Of a stretch of 64,000 nucleotides of DNA, positions 61,118 to 64,000 are shown in pieces. Below the pieces are notes generated by a model. The model had not been told where the DNA came from. It worked only from the letters and a program-made list of their open reading frames with translations, and did no database searches. The stretch's first letter is position 1; every line of letters begins with the position of its first letter. Origin of the DNA: Cryobacterium shii (lineage in GTDB: Bacteria; Actinomycetota; Actinomycetes; Actinomycetales; Microbacteriaceae). The position numbers were made by a program, and so were the translations under genes. The stretch covers positions 62,001 through 126,000 of the forward strand of contig NZ_SOFY01000011.1 of the NCBI RefSeq assembly GCF_004402595.1, in the 5' to 3' direction.

Positions 61118-61777
61118 ATGAGCGTCGACCTGATCGTGCTCGCCGGCGGCCGCGGCAGCCGGCTCGACGGCGCGCTCAAGCCCGCAGTGGAGGTGGCCGG
61201 CCGTTCCCTGCTGTCCCGGGTGCTGGACGCCCGCGGGCTGGCGCGACGGGTCGTCGTGGTGGGGCCGGACTCGGCCCGCCCCGCCGCGGGCGAGGCCGTG
61301 CCCGCGGCGGCCTGGACCCTGGAGGACCCACCGTTCGGCGGGCCCGTCGCCGGGATCGTCGCCGGGCTGGCTGCGCTGGACCGGCCCGCGGCATCCGTTG
61401 TCGCGGCCGAGTGGGTGCTGGTGCTGGCCTGTGACCTGCCCTGGGCCGCGGATGCCGCGCGCCTGCTGGTGCCGGCGGCGACCGACCCGGGGCTGCCGGC
61501 ATCCGTTCACGGCCTGCACCTCACCGACGAGGGCGGCCGGGCGCAGTGGCTCGCCGCGATCTACCGTCTGGCTCCCCTGCGGGCGGCCGCGGGCCGGCTC
61601 GGCGCCGACGCGCACGGTTCGAGCATGCGTGACCTGCTGGCCCCGCTCACCCTGCGCGGCATCCGGGACGCCGCCGGCGCGGGCAGCGACGTGGACACGT
61701 GGCAGGATGTGGAGAGGAGCTCCGCACTCCTGCTCACCGAGGCCGACCCCGTCGCGGAGCAATCCGATGAGGAGTGA
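61118..61777 (+). CDS. mobA: Molybdenum cofactor guanylyltransferase MobA
   Basis: 219 residues with the nucleotide motif LIVLAGGRGSRLDGALKPAVEVAGRSLLSRVL, the block PPFGGPVAGIVAGLAAL, and LACDLPWAADAARLLV. It makes the guanine dinucleotide form of the cofactor needed by FdhF/YdeP-type enzymes. It starts 3 bp after moaC and is followed by DUF6457. Confidence 0.92.
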   Translation: MSVDLIVLAGGRGSRLDGALKPAVEVAGRSLLSRVLDARGLARRVVVVGPDSARPAAGEAVPAAAWTLEDPPFGGPVAGIVAGLAALDRPAASVVAAEWVLVLACDLPWAADAARLLVPAATDPGLPASVHGLHLTDEGGRAQWLAAIYRLAPLRAAAGRLGADAHGSSMRDLLAPLTLRGIRDAAGAGSDVDTWQDVERSSALLLTEADPVAEQSDEE

Positions 61778-61783
61778 AACCGA

Positions 61784-62071
61784 ATGAGCACCTCCGCCCC
61801 GCTTCCCCCCGAGGCCCTCGACGACTGGCTGGCGGCCCTCGCCGCGCGGCTGGGCCTCGACCCGGCCGACGTCCCGGTGGGCACCCTGCTCGACGTGGCC
61901 CGCGACGTGGCCCACAATGTGGCCCGGCCCGCCGCGCCGCTGAGCACGTTCCTGGTCGGGCTGGCCGCCGCCCGCGCCGGGGGTACCGCCGCCGACATTG
62001 AACGCGCCTCCGCCCTGGCCACCGAGCTCGCCCTGGCATGGCCGGCCGACTACCCGGACACGACCCGCTGA
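61784..62071 (+). CDS. DUF6457 domain protein
   Basis: A 95-residue helical protein (LDDWLAALAARLGLDPADVPVGTLLDVARDVAHNVARPAAPLSTFLVGLAAARAGG) of the DUF6457 family, which is regularly next to mobA in actinobacteria. The role is unknown, but the conserved linkage suggests help in dinucleotide cofactor synthesis or delivery. The stop overlaps the moaD ATG by one base. Confidence 0.82.
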   Translation: MSTSAPLPPEALDDWLAALAARLGLDPADVPVGTLLDVARDVAHNVARPAAPLSTFLVGLAAARAGGTAADIERASALATELALAWPADYPDTTR

Positions 62072-62310
62072 TGGCCACGGTGCGCTTCTTCGCGGCCGCC
62101 GCCGAGGCCGCCGCCACCGACGGCACCGCCCTCGACGCGGCCACGATCGGCGACCTGCGCGCCCGGCTCGTGGCCCGCTACGGGGCCGAGTTCGAACGCA
62201 TCCTGAACCGGTGCTCGCTGCTGGTGAACGGCACCCGGGCCACGGATGACGCGGTGCCGCTCGCCGGCAGCGACGCCGTCGACGTGCTGCCGCCCTTCGC
62301 CGGCGGCTGA
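62071..62310 (+). CDS. moaD: Molybdopterin synthase sulfur carrier subunit MoaD
   Basis: 79 residues of ubiquitin-like fold (ATVRFFAAAAEAA ... LLVNGTRATDDAVPLAGSDAVDVLPPFAGG). The C-terminal GG is the site of thiocarboxylate formation by MoeB. Its partner MoaE is not in the window. I chose ATG 62071, which overlaps the DUF6457 stop; an in-frame ATG at 62038 adds a non-conserved leader. Confidence 0.92.
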   Translation: MATVRFFAAAAEAAATDGTALDAATIGDLRARLVARYGAEFERILNRCSLLVNGTRATDDAVPLAGSDAVDVLPPFAGG

Positions 62311-62474
62311 CCCGGCCCGCCACCGTTCGGCTACCGCCGGGACGAGGTTCGAGCCGGACCGGATCGGAATCATTTTTCACGGTGTTCGCGCGTTGTCGCA
62401 TCCCGGCCGGCCGGTCAAGGTGGTAGCTATGCGGGCCTTTGGCGCCCGGCAGCGCACTCGGACGAAGGAAGAAC

Positions 62475-63800
62475 ATGTCTGTCGCACCGCCCACGCAGTA
62501 CGCCGCGAACCTCCAACCGGACCTGTCGAACTGGGACCCGGAACACGACGAGACCTGGGATCCGAAGCTCGCCTGGCGCACCCTCTGGATCACCACCTTC
62601 AGCCTGACGCTCAGTTTCGCCACCTGGTACCTCGTCAGCGCGATCGCCCCGCGCCTGAACGACATCGGCTACTCGCTGACTCCCGGCCAGCTGTACTGGC
62701 TGGTGGCCCTGCCCGGACTCGCCGGCGGCCTGCTGCGCCTGGTCTTCATGTTCCTGCCGCCGATGATGGGCACCCGGGCCCTCGTGGCCATGTCCTCGGC
62801 CCTGCTCGTACTGCCCATGATCGGCTGGACCCTCGCCGCCCGCGACACCTCCACCCCGTACTGGGTGCTGCTCGCGCTGTCCTTCTCGGCCGGAATCGGC
62901 GGCGGCACGTTCTCCGGCTTCATGGCATCCACCAGCTATTTCTTTCCCAAACGCCTCGCCGGCACCGCGCTCGGCCTGCAGGCCGGCCTCGGCAACTTCG
63001 GCATCGGCCTGATGCAGCTGCTGCTGCCCTGGGTCGTGGGCTTCGGCCTCCTCGGCACGGCGGCCCTCACCCCGCAGAGCAGCGCCGCGGGCGACCTGGT
63101 CTGGCTGCACAACGGCGGCCTGGTGCTCATCCCCTGGGCGCTGCTCGCCGTCGTGCTCTCGGTCGTGTACCTGCGGCGGGTGCCGGTCACGGCCAACTTC
63201 CGCCAGCAGATGGACATCTTCGGGGTCAAGCACACCTGGATCATGACGGCCATCTACCTGATGAGCTTCGGCGCCTACAGCGGCCTGGCCGCCCAGATGG
63301 GCCTGATCATCCTCAACGTCTACGGCGACTTCCCGGATGCCCCGAACCCGCTCGCGTTCGCGTTCATCGGCCCCGTCGTGGGCGCCCTGGTGCGCGCGGC
63401 CAGCGGGCCGTTCTGCGACCGGTGGGGCGGCGCGATCTTCACCTTCGTCGGCGGCCTCGGCATGGTGGCGGGAACCGCGTTCACGTCCTTCTTCCTCACC
63501 CCGACCAGCGTGGACGAGTTCTGGGGCTTCCTCGCCGGCATGATCGTGATCTTCTTCTTCGCGGGACTGGCCAACGCCGGCACGTTCAAGCAGATGCCGA
63601 TGATCTTCCCTAAGCGACAGGCCGGCGGCGCCATCGCCTGGACCTCCGCGATCGCGGCCTTCGGCCCGTTCATCGTCGGCATCTCGCTCACGGCCATCAG
63701 CCCGACCGCGTTCTTCATCGGCTGCACCGTGTTCTGCGTCTTCTGCACCTGGCTCGTTTGGTTCTACTACGCCCGCAAGGGCGCTCCCTTCCCCAGCTGA
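62475..63800 (+). CDS. narK: Nitrate/nitrite transporter NarK
   Basis: 441 residues with about twelve membrane helices of the major facilitator superfamily. The nitrate signature blocks are GIGGGTFSGFMASTSYFFPKRLAGTALGLQAGLGNFGIGLMQLLLP (first half) and GLANAGTFKQMPMIFPKRQAGGAIAWTSAIAAFGPFI (second half). A soluble N-terminal stretch of about 30 residues precedes the first helix. GAAGGAAG lies before the ATG at 62475. It is separated from the Moco operon by 164 bp, so it may have its own promoter. A molybdenum nitrate reductase is likely encoded beyond the window. Confidence 0.94.
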   Translation: MSVAPPTQYAANLQPDLSNWDPEHDETWDPKLAWRTLWITTFSLTLSFATWYLVSAIAPRLNDIGYSLTPGQLYWLVALPGLAGGLLRLVFMFLPPMMGTRALVAMSSALLVLPMIGWTLAARDTSTPYWVLLALSFSAGIGGGTFSGFMASTSYFFPKRLAGTALGLQAGLGNFGIGLMQLLLPWVVGFGLLGTAALTPQSSAAGDLVWLHNGGLVLIPWALLAVVLSVVYLRRVPVTANFRQQMDIFGVKHTWIMTAIYLMSFGAYSGLAAQMGLIILNVYGDFPDAPNPLAFAFIGPVVGALVRAASGPFCDRWGGAIFTFVGGLGMVAGTAFTSFFLTPTSVDEFWGFLAGMIVIFFFAGLANAGTFKQMPMIFPKRQAGGAIAWTSAIAAFGPFIVGISLTAISPTAFFIGCTVFCVFCTWLVWFYYARKGAPFPS

Positions 63801-63819
63801 CCGCGCCGCGCCGCGCCCT

Positions 63820-63904
63820 AACGAATTCGACGGAGATTCTGCCCGAATCGGCCCCAGATACCCCGAAGACGCGCTTTTACAGCAAAATCTCCGTCGAATT
63901 GGTT
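63820..63904 (+). repeat. Palindromic intergenic element, copy 8 (85 bp)
   Basis: The ends are AACGAATTCGACGGAG and CTCCGTCGAATTGGTT, 19 bp after narK. It is very close in sequence to copy 4, with ATTCTGCCCGAATCGG on the left and TTTTA before the right arm. Confidence 0.88.
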
Positions 63905-63995
63905 CCGCGCCGGGGGCGGCGGCCGGGGGCGGCCGGCTGCCGCGGTTCCCTCGGCGGCACCATCGACGTATTCTGGGCAAAAAACGGAGGACGTC

Positions 63996-64000
63996 ATGCG
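63996..64000 (+). CDS. Start of a further gene (truncated by window end)
   Basis: An ATG at 63996 is preceded 5 bp upstream by a perfect GGAGG. Only five bases of the gene are inside the window, so its product cannot be known. Confidence 0.45.

Overview
The window is GC-rich DNA from an actinobacterium, most likely a motile member of the Microbacteriaceae. The basis is the codon use, a Gram-positive type flagellum with no FlgH or FlgI ring genes, a clpS-DUF2017 pair, a DUF222/HNH endonuclease and the DUF6457/moaD pair. The genus cannot be settled from the sequence alone.

Region 1 (1-1135) holds the end of a GH130 glycosidase or phosphorylase gene, a perfect 24-bp-stem terminator, and the first of eight copies of a dispersed palindromic element. 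Region 2 (1136-27790, minus strand) is a large flagellar locus. In transcription order it runs fliA; fliC; fliD-fliS-fliT-like; a DUF222/HNH gene; then flgB-flgC-fliE-fliF-fliG-fliH-fliI-fliJ-NlpC/P60-fliK-flgD-flgE-flbD-motA-motB-fliM-fliN-fliO-fliP-fliQ-fliR-flhB-flhA-flhF-like-csrA. Region 3 (28222-31524, plus strand) is the divergent flgN-flgK-flgL-fliW operon. Three promoters of the form CTWA-N16-GCCGATAG lie in front of flgB, fliC and flgN, which suggests control by the FliA sigma factor encoded in the cluster. The fliC leader carries two CsrA-type GGA sites, one in a hairpin loop and one on the ribosome binding site. With csrA and fliW both present this gives a complete CsrA-FliW flagellin feedback circuit. 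The fliA/flgN intergenic region holds three helically phased CCCC-N5-GGGG sites that look like an operator array.

Region 4 (31.7-38.9 kb) has a cytochrome b module in which one base change seems to have removed both the stop of a small membrane protein and the start of cytochrome b. It also has a BadF-type kinase, a NUDIX hydrolase, a VOC protein, sufS-sufU and a MoaB/Mog-like protein. Region 5 (39-45.4 kb) is a purine-degradation block: xanthine dehydrogenase (FAD subunit plus a fused Fe-S/Mo subunit), guanine deaminase and a MobA-like nucleotidyltransferase. Region 6 (45.6-51.1 kb) has DUF1275, clpS, DUF2017 with a collagen-like insert, and two overlapping glycosyltransferase genes, one with N-terminal helical repeats.

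Region 7 (51.4-64 kb) joins formaldehyde and formate-type oxidation to molybdenum cofactor synthesis: an FdhF/YdeP-like oxidoreductase, fdhD, moaA, a zinc formaldehyde dehydrogenase, moeB-rhodanese, moeA, moaC, mobA, DUF6457, moaD and a NarK transporter.

The most unusual feature is the family of 85-bp elements with about 22-bp terminal inverted repeats (AACSAATTCGACGGAG...). There are eight copies in 64 kb, every one at or just beyond the 3' end of a gene. Several gene ends between 38 and 54 kb also carry short tandem repeats with 10-, 11- or 20-bp periods.
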